This document shows positions 22,769-34,957 of a DNA stretch of 64,000 nucleotides, one piece after another; the stretch's first letter is position 1, and each line of letters begins with the position of its first letter. The notes beneath the pieces are model-generated. The model searched no databases. It was not told the origin of the DNA and was given only the letters and a program-made list of their open reading frames with translations. Origin of the DNA: Punica granatum (lineage: Eukaryota > Streptophyta > Magnoliopsida > Myrtales > Lythraceae); NCBI RefSeq assembly GCF_007655135.1, contig NW_022204375.1, positions 18,534 to 82,533 of the forward strand. The letters are read 5' to 3'. Position numbers and translations under genes: made by a program.

Positions 22769-25175
22769 CCCCGCATTTATTGCATCGGGCTTCGGCCCCT
22801 CATCGGGCTTTGGCCTGCATCGGGCTCCGGCCCCGCATTTACTGCATCGGGCTCCGGCCCCGCGTTTACTGCATCGGGCTTCGGCCCCGCATCGGGCTCC
22901 GGCCTCGCATTTACTGCATCGGGCTTCGGCCCCGCATCGGGCTCCGGCCCCGCATCGGGCTCCGGCCCCTCATCGGGCTTTGGCCCCGCATCGGGCTCCG
23001 GCCCCGCATTTACTGCATCGGGCTCCGGCCCCGCGTTTACTGCATCGGGCTCCTGCCCCGCGTTTACTGCATCGGGCTCCGGCCCCGCGTTTACTGCATC
23101 GGGCTCCGGCCCCGCGTTTACTGCATCGGGCTCCGGCCCGCATTTACTGCATCGGGCTTCGGCCCCGCACTGCATCGGGCTCGGCCCCGCATCGGGCTCG
23201 GCCCCGCATCGGGCTCCGGCCCCGCATCGGGCTCCGGCCCGCATTTATCGGGCTGCATTTACTGCATCGGGCTTCGGCCCCGCATCGGGCTCCGGCCCTG
23301 CATCGGGCTTCGGCCCCTCATCGGGCTTTGGCCCCGCATCGGGCTCCGGCCCCGCATTTACTGCATCGGGCTCCGGCCCCGCGTTTACTGCATCGGGCTT
23401 CGGCCCCGCATCGGGCTCCGGCCTCGCATTTACTGCATCGGGCTTCGGCCCCGCATCGGGCTCCGGCCCTGCATCGGGCTCCGGCCCCTCATCGGGCTTT
23501 GGCCCCGCATCGGGCTCCAGCCCTGCATTTACTGCATCGGGCTCCGACCCCGTATTTACTGCATCGGGCTTCGGCCTCGCATCGGGCTCCGGCCCTGCAT
23601 CGGGCTCCGGCCCCTCATCAGGCTTTGGCCCCGCATCGGGCTCCGGCCCCGCATTTACTGCATCGGGCTCCGGCCCCGCATCAGGCTCCGGCCCGGCATC
23701 GGGCTCCGGCCCCGCATTTACTGCATCGGGCTCCGACCCCGTATTTACTGCATCGGGCTTCGGCCTCGCATCGGGCTCCGGCCCTGCATCGGGCTTCGGC
23801 CCCTCATCGGGCTTTGGCCCCGCATCGGGCTCCGGCCCCGCATTTACTGCATCGGGCTCCGGCCCCGCGTTTACTGCATCGGGCTCTGGCCCCGCGTTTA
23901 CTGCATCGGGCTTCGGCCCCGCATCGGGCTCCGGCCCTGCATCGGGCTTCGGCCCCTCATCGGGCTTTGGCCCCGCATCGGGCTCCGGCCCTGCATTTAC
24001 TGCATCGGGCTCCGACCCCGTATTTACTGCATCGGGCTTCGGCCTCGCATCGGGCTCCGGCCCTGCATCGGGCTCCGGCCCCTCATCGGGCTTTGGCCCC
24101 GCATCGGGCTCCGGCCCTGCATTTACTGCATCGGGCTCCGACCCCGTATTTACTGCATCGGGCTTCGGCCTCGCATCGGGCTCCGGCCCTGCATCGAGCT
24201 CCGGCCCCTCATCGGGCTTTGGCCCCGCATCGGGCTCCAGCCCCGCATTTACTGCATCGGGCTCCGGCCCCGCATCAGGCTCCGGCCCGGCATCGGGCTC
24301 CGGCCCCGCATTTACTGCATCGGGCTTCGGCCCCGCATTTACTGCATCGGGCTCCGGCCCCGCATTTACTGCATCGGGCTTCGGCCCCGCATCGGGCTCC
24401 GGCCCTGCATCGGGCTTCGGCCCCGCATTTACTGCATCGGGCTCCGGCCCCGCATTTACTGCATCGGGCTTCGACCCCGCATTTACTGCATCGGGCTTCG
24501 TCCTCACATCGGGCTCCGGCCCTGCTTCGGGCTCCGGCCCCTCATCGGGCTCCGGCCCCGCATCGGGCTCCGGCCCCGCATTTACTGCATCGGGCTCCGG
24601 CCCCGCGTTTACTGCATCGGGCTTCGGCCCCGCATTTACTGCATCGGGCTCCGGCCCCGCATTTACTGCATCGGGCTTCGACCCCGCATTTACTGCATCG
24701 GGCTTCGGCCTCACATCGGGCTCCGGCCCTGCTTCGGGCTCCGGCCCCTCATCGGGCTCCGGCCCCGCATCGGGCTCCGGCCCCGCATTTACTGCATCGG
24801 GCTCCGGCCCCGCGTTTACTGCATCGGGCTTCGGCCCCGCATCGGGCTCCGGCCCCGCATCGGGCTCCAGCCCCGCGTTTACTGCATCGGGCTTCGGCAC
24901 CGCATCGGGCTCCGGCCCTGCATTGGGCTCCGGCCCCGCAATTACTGCATTGGGCTTCGGCCCCGCATCGAGCTCCGGCCTTGCATCGGGCTCCGGCCCT
25001 GCATCGGGTTCCGGTCCCGCATTTACTTTTGGGTTTCGGCCCTGCATCGGGCTCCGGCCCCACTTTTGGGCTTTAGCCCCACTTTTGGGCTTCGGCCCCA
25101 CTTTTGGGCTTCGGCCCCTCATCGGGCCTCGGTCCCGCATTTGCTGCTTTTGGGCTCCGGCCCCGCATTTACTGC
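22769..25175 (+). repeat. GC-rich 18/27-bp minisatellite, about 2.4 kb (internal 2)
   Basis: Same 18-bp and 27-bp units as 10526-12300, expanded by roughly 0.6 kb. Whole blocks are duplicated: the block holding the variants CCGACCCCGTATTTACTGC and CGGCCTCGCATCGGG occurs several times between 23500 and 24200, and a block of about 180 bp with CTTCGACCCC occurs near 24440 and again near 24640. A scrambled stretch near 23150-23260 carries several indels (for example TCGGGCTCGGCCCC). Long open frames on both strands are artefacts of the period. Confidence 0.93.
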
Positions 25176-27703
25176 TTTCAGGTTTTGACCACTCGCGTTT
25201 ACTGCTTTCAGGCTCAACTAAAATCCAAAATCGACTTGGATTCAAATTCATCCAAGCGATACTCCGAGGAGCAAGTCTAATCCTTCAACCGCAAAAGATC
25301 ACAGGCAACAGCTCCGACGAACAGAGCATGGCCCTGCCCACCCGCCGCGAAAGTCACTAGCACGATCACATCTCCGACCTGAGAATGATCCCTGCCCACC
25401 CTCCGCTGTGGCCATCAACCAGCCACTGGGGCAACATGCACTCTTCCCTAAACTCTCTTTTACATTTATTCATGAATGGGCTCCAGGCATGAACAAACCC
25501 TTCAAGTGGCACTTGGACCATCCCAGAGATGCTCTATTGGTTTTGTCGGACCTATTCGACTCGCCTGTCCTCATTGGACCCGGCTCCTCGAGCCTTCTTC
25601 TAGGACGGCTGCGCATGCCAACCCGTAATCAGGGAAAGTACACCTATATGGCCCTAGTCACGGTTTGCCCACTCCAGGGTGGTGATGACTAAACTCTCGG
25701 AATTGAGTGTCCCTCACGCGCGGCACTCCATGGGTCGCACGCTGGACGATGGGACTTCCCATGGGATCACTTTACATTTCTTACCGTACATTCCACCGTA
25801 CAATCACCCAATGCATCATCTTCTTTGTCATCTCTCACAGGGACATGCCGGTTACAGGCAAAGAACGATACACGGGTTCACATCTCCCTGAGAATTCCAC
25901 TCGGACCCTTTGCTCATACTTCGACGAGGGAGGTTTCCGACGAATATGTACCCCCTATGAAGCCGACGACGAAAGCGTTCGAACGAGCCGCATGCCTTCA
26001 ACGCAACCGTCTTAATCGACAAACAAACATGCCTATCGGCTTTGAGAGCACACCTCTCCGGCGTACAACTGATGCTGGAGCGACAACGCACGATCGGGTG
26101 CGGCAATCATACAAGACTCCCGACACAGGCTACAATGATCAGGGCATCCCCGTCCAACATTCACGCGGAGGCAACCTTGGTCACCCACACTCCTGGGGCA
26201 ATTTTGTTTTCGTTTTAGACAATAGGGGAAATAACTTGTAAAGCTTGCAAGGACAAAAGACGCGAAGTTCGACTTTCGAGTGCACAAGAATCAGACTTCT
26301 GAGAAAACCAGCCATCACAAAATTGGGCTAGGATAACGAAGTACATCAAGTCTCCATGGGGCTAAGCAAACAAAAGTGGCCTCGGCAATGCAAAGTCGAG
26401 GAGTTTCAAACAAATACAAGGGGCACAATACAGACCCCAACTGCAAAAAAAAAAAACAGAGCGAAAAGACGCGGGAAAAACCCGCCAACAAAGAAGAGAA
26501 GAGAGAGAGAAAAGAAGCGGGAAAAACCCGCCAACAAAAAATGGGGCAATGCCGAGGTTTACCAAAAGCACCGGCACCCCAAATCCAAAAGAAATGAACA
26601 AACCCCGACAAAAAGGGGAAGCAGCAGACACAACTCCTCGACGGAGACAGAATGTAACGCACTCGGAAGTCGATTTATTCGAACCCTTCGCCCTTGCAAA
26701 CTCGAGAGACAAAAGAATCGAGCCTGCTAGGTCGAAAACCCCTCGGGGCGATCTAGGCAAAAATTAGGGCAAAAGAGAGGCACGACTGAAAATCCCAAGG
26801 CGGGCGGTCGTGGCAAAAGGAGAGTTCATCCCCTTTAGGTTGAGAGGTACGGTCCCGAGGCGGGTGACCGTAGCAAAAGGAGAGTAAAATGAGAGATAAA
26901 CAAAACAGTCACCCTGGGCCTTCGCACACTGCGCGGACCAGGGATCCCCAAGGGAAATGGCCAGGTTATCTACTCCAACACGACCCCGATCGGCTCTCCT
27001 ACCGAACTCAACCGTCCAAGGCGGATTCTTCTTCAAGCACAGCGGGCGACCAAGCACGCAATCCAAACAGTTTAAGACAGCCAACGCCAACCGAAGGACG
27101 GAAGAGAAGGGGGTACATCTCACGACAAGCGTGAACCCGTGTATCCTTTTAGCCTTGGGCAATCGGCTCCCCAAGCTTTCTCTTTTCTCCTTGTCATTTA
27201 CATAACTCCAAAATGGGTCACAGCCACCCTTCAATCGGCTACCACAAAGCCAAAATCCTAGACATTTCTTTCCGGGAGTCTAGTCATAACACTCTGAAAA
27301 TAACTAGACCGAGGTCTGACCAAGTTTGAACAAAATTCCGCATGCGGGTTACAAATGCAGCCACCCTACGGTATCCTGATGAGAAGGGTCCTAAGTTTAC
27401 GGGCGCGTCGAACAACCGATAGAGTCGCTTGGGCACCTTTGAGAACGTCTCGATATGCCCATGCAAGGCCAACAGGAGCCCCGGAGGCCTCACATCGGGG
27501 CCTCTGAAAGCGGGACCCCCATTCGCATCACCAAAGCAAAAACTCTCCACGGGTCGCCCAGGCAACCCGAAACTGAAGAGCATGCGTTACAAACACTTCA
27601 TTTTACCTGTGCTTACAAATCGCTAGTAATCCCATGACTTACTAATGATGTCAGGATCACAGGTACAACAAACACAAGAACTACGGCGAACTCTGATTTT
27701 CGA
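25176..27703 (+). other. Non-coding 3' region of internal 2
   Basis: Counterpart of 1-2344 and 12301-14782. No gene is supported. Both hairpin repeats are present at about 26471-26538. Confidence 0.7.
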
Positions 27704-28710
27704 CCCCTCGGGTCCATCTCGGCTTTTAAATTCCAGTTCAGGTCTATCCTGGCCCCTCGGGTCCATCCCGGCTTTTAAATTTCTGTTCAGGTCTATCCTG
27801 GCCCCTCGGGTCCATCCCGGCTTTTAAATTTCTGTTCAGGTCTATCCTGGCCCCTAGGGTCCATCCCGGCTTTTAAATTTCTGTTCAGGTCTATCCTGGC
27901 CCCTCGGGTCCACCCCGGCTTTTAAATTCCAGTTCAGGTCTATCCTGGCCCCTCGGGTCCATCCGGGCTTTTAAATTTCTGTTCAGGTCTATCCTGGCCC
28001 CTCGGGTCCATCCCGGCTTTTAAATTCCAGTTCAGGTCTATCCTGGCCCCTCGGGTCCATCCCGGCTTTTAAATTCCAGTTCAGGTCTATCCTGGACCCT
28101 CGGGTCCATCCCGGCTTTTAAATTCCAGTTCAGGTCTATCCTGGCCCGTCGGGTCCATCCCGGCTTTTAAATTCCAGTTCAGGTCTATCCTGGCCCCTCG
28201 GGTCCATCCCGGCTTTTAAATTTCTGTTCAGGTCTATCCTGGCCCCTCGGGTCCATCCCGGCTTTTAAATTCCAGTTCAGGTCTATCCTGGCCCCTCGGG
28301 TCCATCCCGGCTTTTAAATTCCAGTTCAGGTCTATCCTGGCCCCTCGGGTCCATCCCGGCTTTTAAATTCCAGTTCAGGTCTATCCTGGCCCCTCGGGTC
28401 CATCCCGGCTTTTAAATTTCTGTTCAGGTCTATCCTGGCCTCTCGGGTCCATCCCGGCTTTTAAATTTATGTTCAGGTCTATCCTGGCCCCTCGGGTCCA
28501 CCCCGGCTTTTAAATTCCAGTTCAGGTCTATCCTGGCCCCTCGGGTCCATCCCGGCTTTTAAATTTCTGTTCTGGTCTATCCTGGCCCCTCGGGTCCATC
28601 CCGGCTTTTAAATTTCTGTTCTGGTCTATCCTGGCCCCTTTCAGGTTCATCCCGTTTTCTTTCGGGTTTATCCCAGTTTCCTTCGGGTCCGTCCCGGTCT
28701 TAATTTCCAG
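27704..28710 (+). repeat. 49-bp minisatellite, about 19 copies plus a degenerate tail (internal 2)
   Basis: Same monomer as the other two arrays. The first copy is at 27704 and regular copies run to about 28634. Private variants include CCCCTAGGGTCC near 27852, CCGGGCTTTT near 27963 and TGGACCCTCGGG near 28094. Confidence 0.93.
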
Positions 28711-28837
28711 CAATATCCCTATACATCCAAGCAGGCCGCGAGCAGCCACGGTGAAGCTACAACGGAGCGGTCGCCAGGACCAAAAAGGGGATGCTTGTTA
28801 TGGTCTTTGGCCACATCCTCTAACCGAGCATGCAACC

Positions 28838-28851
28838 AAAGAGGGGCAAGC
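28838..28851 (+). other. Polypurine tract before LTR C
   Basis: AAAGAGGGGCAAGC precedes TGTCAGCACC exactly as in the other units. Confidence 0.78.
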
Positions 28852-30426
28852 TGTCAGCACCCCATTTTGGCCCACTGGCTTCCTACGAGAGAATCTCCGA
28901 CCAAAGCCCGGGTTACTATTCATCACCCGACGATCATAGGCGAATATGCGGGCACAGAGACATGAATTACAGGAGAAAAGCAGGGTGCACTAAAAAGGCA
29001 GAGGAAAGCTATCAAAAGAACAGACAAACGAGGAACCCCGAAAACAGCGGAGCCGGCACTATGGCACTATTCATCGCCGGATCACCGGAGCGTCAGAAGA
29101 TACCCAATATGGGACTTTAAAAATCCCTCTTGGTACCAAAATGACCAATGGCACCTCCGAGCGCATTTCAGAAGCCTCCTGCTTAAGCCGAGGCACACCC
29201 GAACATTTGCAGACGCCTTCCTAACGGGGCTCCCGGGACGCCCGATCCACGGACAAGTAAACGGCACCCGGAAACAGGTCTGCACACCCCCAAGGACCAC
29301 CAGGACCAAGGAATAAGTTTCAGACTGCCTTTCAGAGTTAGTCTTGGTCTCTCGAGCGGATCTCGACCCGGAGAAAGGACCCCTTTTTGCACAGAAACGT
29401 GGCCAGAGACGCTTTTAATGAACCGTCAGTGCACGAAATCCGCGCCAACCAATCCCGAAGACCCCAAGGCCTGGGAAAACGAACCCTGATCGCATTGTAC
29501 AATCCATTTGGGTTTCCCGGGTACTATTCCGGCAACAAAAGGGCCCCTTTCAAGCGGAATCTTGCGCTTAGAGCTCATTCGAGGAAATGTTGACGTCCGA
29601 GCTTTGCACCACCCACTCCCAACAACCCCCAGGGGCTAGGAAATCATTTCGGTTCTGACCAAGCAAGTCATACCGATCTCCCGAGTGACATTTCAATGGT
29701 CACGAATGCCTCCCGACAAGCCTTCGGGACTCGTTTTTGACAAACGGAGATCACAGTGGTCTCCGAACACATCAGAACACTCGGGAAACACTGAGAAAGC
29801 CCCATTCGCGGATTCCTAGGACGCCTCCGGATATCGATCTCCAACCGAGGCCAACAAGTAAACCGTTCTGTCTAAAGCACAAAGCATGCCGACACGAGCG
29901 GTACATCACGCAGAGGCGCGAACAAGCGATAGAAATGGACAACTTCACCCCGATCATCCAAACGGAGCAAAACCGGCTTTCGAGTCCCCGGGACGCCCGA
30001 GCATTCATCCATACGAAGAATGTCAATACAAGGCTCATTAAAACCGTATTCGCGCATACATCGATAATTCGTCGTTCAAGCGAATCACGGAAATCGAATG
30101 CGTGATCAATCAAGCCCCGAGCTTCTTCCGGCTTTTTTCCTAATCAAGTGGGACCCTTGAGCTAGCCAAGCCGAGCCGAGCCGAGCCGCGAGCCATGGCT
30201 CTCCTCTAAAGATAAGCCAAATGAGCCTCCACCACACATTTTCAAAATATCTTCTTACACCCATCACCTCCCTTCTCCCATCCATCACCTCCCATCCACT
30301 TTCCCCTAACTTCCCCTACACTCAACATGACAACTTCCCCACCCTAATCTTCCTTCCAAAAATTCGGATCCCCTAAGCACCACTTAATTGCACTTAACTC
30401 CACTTAATCTTGTCATATAGTCTTCC

Positions 30427-30436
30427 TTTATAAGCC
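30427..30436 (+). promoter_or_regulatory. Putative LTR C promoter (TATA box)
   Basis: TTTATAAGCC is at the same LTR offset as in A and B. As the outer 3' LTR, this copy could read out into the adjacent minus-strand element. Confidence 0.58.
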
Positions 30437-31132
30437 CATTGCATCATTAACTTAATGACAACTCCTCTTGCACTCTCTCTCTAGTATTTCTCACTCAAAC
30501 AAATGCTCTCAACCTCCCAAGAACTTCAGCAAAATCGCAGCAAGCAAGAACCACCCAAAAACCAAGCAAAACACTCAAGACTTAAGTCGGAATCCATCCC
30601 GACTTAAATCCAAACTTGACCAAACTTCATATCCCACATGTATTCGACCTCCCGAGTCCATTTCCGGTGTTAGTTTCAGCATTTGAAGCTCCCAGCATGC
30701 AGATCTAGAACATTTCAGAATCGGGCCTCTAGGTACTTTCTCGGTTCCTAGGCGAGTCCCGCCCCCCAACTTTGCTCGAGCCTTGACCAAACTTCTTACC
30801 CCACATGTTTTCGACCTTCTAAATCCATTTCCGAGCCTAGTTTTAGCATTTGAAGCCTCCAACACACCGTTTCAGCAGGTAGCAGAAACAGTGCAGAAAC
30901 GGGTTTCCATGGCCACCCCGGGATCCTTGGCACGCCATTTCTTCCCACGACCATGGCGAGTCGTGCCATCACTTCATAGGGGTTCCTCACAACCCTCACT
31001 CTTCCTCGTGACAAGGTGGTCACGTGCCGAGAGCCGTTCAACCGTGCACCACCGCCTTTTCTCTCCTTTCTCCCTTCACAGATTTTTCCAGTTTTTTTAC
31101 CGGTTTTCTTTGCATCTTTCAAGAAAATAGAC

Positions 31133-31794
31133 ATGTCTAATCCTCATGAAACCACTTCAGGTATGATCCTCACTCAGTTAGGAGTCCAATGCCACCGATC
31201 TCGCACCAAAAGACCACCGGGAGCCTCCCGTAGAGTCGTTTCTTCATCGGGTGCCAGTCAGGTCTTTTCCTCTGGTCGTCTTTTCTAACCCGAACTTTGC
31301 AGGGATGCACAGGTCAGCTCGGGTTGAATCTCGCTACGAGCCACCCATCACCGTGCTCCTCACTCAGTTAGGAGTCCAATGCAACCGACCGTGCATCAAA
31401 AGACCACCGGGAGCCTCCTGTGGAGCCGTTTCTTCATCGGGTGCCAGTCGGGTCTGTTTTGACCCGACTGGGTCTGTCCTTTTTTTACTGACCCGACTTT
31501 GTTTTTGATTTCCGGAAAATCTACGGATGCTCTCCTCCCGAAACCACCACAGGAGTGATCCTTAGTCTCTTGGGAATCCAACGCAACTGGCCCCGTGCGG
31601 AAATTCCATCCCGATCAACCGGTACAGCCCCGACAAGCCAGACTGCCAGTCGGGTCTGCCAGTCGACCCGACTGCACCGGTTCGGGTCTGTTCGTTCCAA
31701 CCGAGTCTCCCGACTCTTTCCTCGTGTTCCGAGGCTAGGTAACATTCCTCTACGACTTAGAGAAGCTAGGATCCCCGATGTTTGCTTGTTATGA
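31133..31794 (+). repeat. Three-copy peptide-like segment in LTR C
   Basis: Counterpart of 5724-6385 with a handful of substitutions, for example TGCAACCGACCGTGC in copy 2 and CTTAGTCTCTTGGG in copy 3. The third-copy frame stays open. Confidence 0.5.
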
Positions 31795-33970
31795 AGTGTT
31801 AATGTGATTTATAAACCGGAAATCATGAAAGTTGCTATTTTTCTTCTAGATCCGGACTTCCTCATGCCTTTCCATGCACATACGTCCATCATATTCCATT
31901 TATGTGCTCATATCATATCCGTATGATGCATAAGTTCATGTGCCATGATAGGAAAAGATCCAAATCGGGGCCGAAGAGACCATCCCGACCCGTGTGAGCC
32001 ACGGAAGCTCCCGGTCATTCTTGATGGAATACGGCCGAGAGGTTCCTTGGACCACACAAGTCCGGGAGGCCCTCTTTCGCCTCGAGATGGGCCGATTCCC
32101 GTGTTTTATCCGTTTTGTTATCACTTGAGTCGATGCCGTTTTATTGATTCCGCTTAAATATTTTGTTCGTGCGTGTTTGTATGCTCTTTTGCGTGATTAT
32201 GACCATGGCGGCATCGATGTGATTAAAACGTGTGTTATTATCGTGTTTGATGTATCATGCATGTAAGATACGATCGTCACCGAATAATTTCACGAATGGG
32301 AGAAACGGGACGTATCATTCGGCTAATTAAATCACTTGGACCAAATAATTGGGTTAATCGATCCTTAATTCGTAAACGCATCGATGGTTTACGGAACGGC
32401 GAGAATGCCCTTTTTCACTAAAATTCACAATTTCAAAATACCGAGACGCGTAACACGAATAGAATTGACGTCTAGCGAGTACTCACGTGCCTTGACTCGA
32501 GTCCGGGCCCAATTTGAGGCGGCCCGAGTCGGGGCATGAGAATCCTTCTTAGACTCCTTCATGTGACGCAAATCTCCAATTTATACAGGAACATCACAAT
32601 TTTATCATCCAAGGGCATAACCGTCATTCCTTGATTCACCGATACCCTAGGCGCTAGGAAGCCGGAAACGCCTCGATCTATGGACGGAAAAGGGCTACCC
32701 GTTCGGGTACGAGTTTCATTCACACGGCCCATTCCGTCCACTTTCGGTGTTTCTATCTTCCTATCGTAGATTCGGTGGGGAGCATTTTATTTCAGTTACA
32801 AAATACAAAGAACCGGACTAATCATACATTCGGCCTAATCAAACACTAGATAATGGATAAGCGGAATGATAGATTCCAATCTAGAGTCAAAACACGAGTT
32901 TGGATAATTCGTTGAAACCGTAGCGACACTTAACTGAATAAGAGTCTTAAAACAAACACACACATGTAATTGGCTTAGAACCCTATTCTAATCCACCATC
33001 TATGTTTGCCTAGGTTAGATACATTGTTTGCTAATCAACCCCGATTAATAACTGATTAAATCACGTACATTCGACTTAATACACCACTTGTCTGTATTCA
33101 CCGACAATTGTCAGTTGCTTTCTGTATCGTGTCAGTTACATCAGTTTTCTTCAGTTTTATTCTTGCTTTTGATGATTTATTGCGGTTCGGGCCCGAACCC
33201 ATAAGTCACGTGTTGCATGGGGTCCAACGCCCCAAATCACCGAACACGAGGTCCAACGCCTCTTAACTCACCGAGCGCGTGCAACTCGAGTGCGGAATGG
33301 GATCTAGCCTCGATTCACCGTCACACTCCGAATACGGCCTATGTGGAAGGCGGATTTGGATTGAGCGCGTGAAACGTGTTTAGATATCACCCGGGAGCTC
33401 GATCGATCCAACGGTTACAGTGGAAACAAGTCGTTTTTCTGCAAACCGACGGTTCGATCGGACCCGACCCCCGGCTCTTTGAGCCCGCGTTGCCTTAATT
33501 TATTTATCGGTTATTCAAAATACACGGTGAGCAGGAGCGGAATAGTGGCCCAATGCAAACCGATCGGGATCCATTTACTTATTCGGTTATACTTTGTAAT
33601 TGTTCGAGAGAACATTGTGAGGATTCTATTTGTATGTTCATTCATCTCCTTGTAAGGATCCCCGATCGGTGAGCGAGAGGTCCGAGTGCTGGACCGGTTA
33701 AGTTGATCTATCGCCACCAAAGGGTGAGTAAGCTTGGATACTCGTGGTTTCGGTTCACGCAGGGAATCAACCATCACGGTTCGATGAACTGTAACGCTAA
33801 GATAGTGAACCGACTCCTCGATGCACAAGCCTACTCATCTTTCGGACTCTTGGTCCAACTTGATCAATTCATCGAATTTACGGTGTCAAAACGGGCGAGT
33901 CGAGCGCAACTCTAAATCACGCGGTAAATAAACAAAATGGCAAGCCTAGCAAGCTAGAGTACCGAGAGGG

Positions 33971-33993
33971 CGTGCGGGATATAGGCCCGCACG
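33971..33993 (+). other. Stem-loop near the 3' end of LTR C
   Basis: CGTGCGGG and CCCGCACG pair over 8 bp around ATATAGG, matching the minus-strand relative exactly in arm sequence. Confidence 0.7.
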
Positions 33994-34242
33994 TAATAGA
34001 ACCCCCGAATTCGGAATTTTCGGTTCCGTACGACCATTGCCTTAGCATTTAGGTGTATCCCGTACCCCTAGACCCGGGTAACTTGCCGGCCCTCGACCCT
34101 CGGGTCGTAAAATGGCAAGTGGCGACTCCTTCTCTCACGCGTGTCCGTCACGCGTCCCCCCCCGGGAAGGTGGACACTCCCAAGCCGCGCGATCCAAAAG
34201 CGCGCATGCGTGCCCCGACGAGATCAAATTCGGGTGCGCACA

Positions 34243-34348
34243 GGAGGAATGCACGGTCTACTAGGTGGAATATGTTCCAAAGGCGAGTAATGTTCGCAGA
34301 CGGTGTGATGATGATATCCAGCCTAGGACAGGGACGCGGGCGATCCAT
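34243..34348 (-). pseudogene. Possible truncated gag-like start, interrupted by LTR C
   Basis: An ATG at 34348 on the minus strand, about 0.6 kb after the PBS, opens 35 codons up to the junction with LTR C. The peptide contains DIIITPSANITRLWNIF and HLVDRAFL, a helix-prone mix of hydrophobic and charged residues quite unlike the repeat-driven frames elsewhere. Upstream are TTATCCATTTAG and GTAAGA, a splice-like setting. Position and composition would suit the first protein of an autonomous Tat/Ogre element, but 35 residues are too few for assignment and I cannot confirm a family. Beyond 34243 the frame runs into LTR sequence and is not original. Confidence 0.28.
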
Positions 34349-34939
34349 TCTTACCTAAATGGATAAGATATTGGTTTAATGTTTATAAACAAACTGATGC
34401 AATGTCCTAGTTTGTTTTGAAAATATGCATGCAGGTGCAGAAAATAAATTATAGCACGAGTTCTTTACATTATACAACACTCCTTTAGTGAAAACAACAA
34501 AAGGCTCGCCTAAAAGAAAAACTACGAGCCGACTCAAAGACTCAACTTTTGGGTCGGTTGGCGGCGTGAAGGTTATTTTTGGTCCAGCATGACGGTCCCT
34601 GTTTATGCATGGTTTCAGTGCTCTACTGGGAAAACCACTAACTAGGGATGGGGGCTCTCGATTCAAGGGCGTCAATTCCTTGAAATCGAGCGAGGATCTT
34701 TGGGGGCCGGTTCGGTGGCGGAGCCGACTCGATCTGTTCCCTTACTCGGAACCTCTGACTAACCTAGCTTCCTAAATCGGCGCCCGTGGGATTTCAGGCA
34801 AGGTACCTAAATCCACTAGAATGATGCAATGCAAGTGCAGAAAGTAAAGGTGCATAAAGTAGATAAGCAGAAAATTGCAGGAAGCGGTAAATAAACATGC
34901 AAGCAAGCAAACGAATCGAGCCTGAACCCACTAAGTATG

Positions 34940-34957
34940 TCCCCAGTGGAGTCGCCA
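34940..34957 (-). other. Primer binding site of the minus-strand element
   Basis: On the minus strand this reads TGGCGACTCCACTGGGGA, identical to the PBS at 8836-8853, and starts three bases after the minus-strand LTR ends. It fixes orientation and LTR boundary. Confidence 0.82.

Larger units (their letters stand above)
21078..28851 (+). mobile_element. Internal region 2 (7774 bp) between LTR B and LTR C
   Basis: Same order as internal 1: PBS, leader, GC-rich minisatellite (22769-25175), 3' non-coding region, 49-bp minisatellite (27704-28710), polypurine tract. No gag-pol domain is recognisable. It is about 0.9 kb longer than internal 1, because of about 0.6 kb more of the GC-rich minisatellite, about five more 49-bp copies, and the second hairpin repeat. 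It shares some bases with internal 0 against internal 1 (for example around 25590-25600) and others with internal 1 against internal 0 (for example near 25911 and 27042), so unit history has been mosaic. Confidence 0.87.
28852..34242 (+). mobile_element. LTR C (5391 bp), terminal 3' LTR of the tandem array
   Basis: Nearly identical to LTR B. The similarity to the other units stops precisely after GTGCGCACA, where LTRs A and B run into a PBS. Here GGAGGAATGC follows and there is no PBS, so this is the outer right end of the plus-strand array. The flanking five bases GGAGG are the candidate right-hand target-site duplication; the matching left copy would lie outside the window. Promoter, three-copy segment and stem-loop are all present, the stem here being a full 8 bp. 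Confidence 0.9.

Noticed and set aside
1..34242. Assembly artefact duplicating one element
   Set aside because: Not fully excluded, but the units differ in minisatellite copy number (18, 14 and 19 of the 49-bp repeat), in a 46-bp indel and in private substitutions, which a simple duplicated contig would not show.
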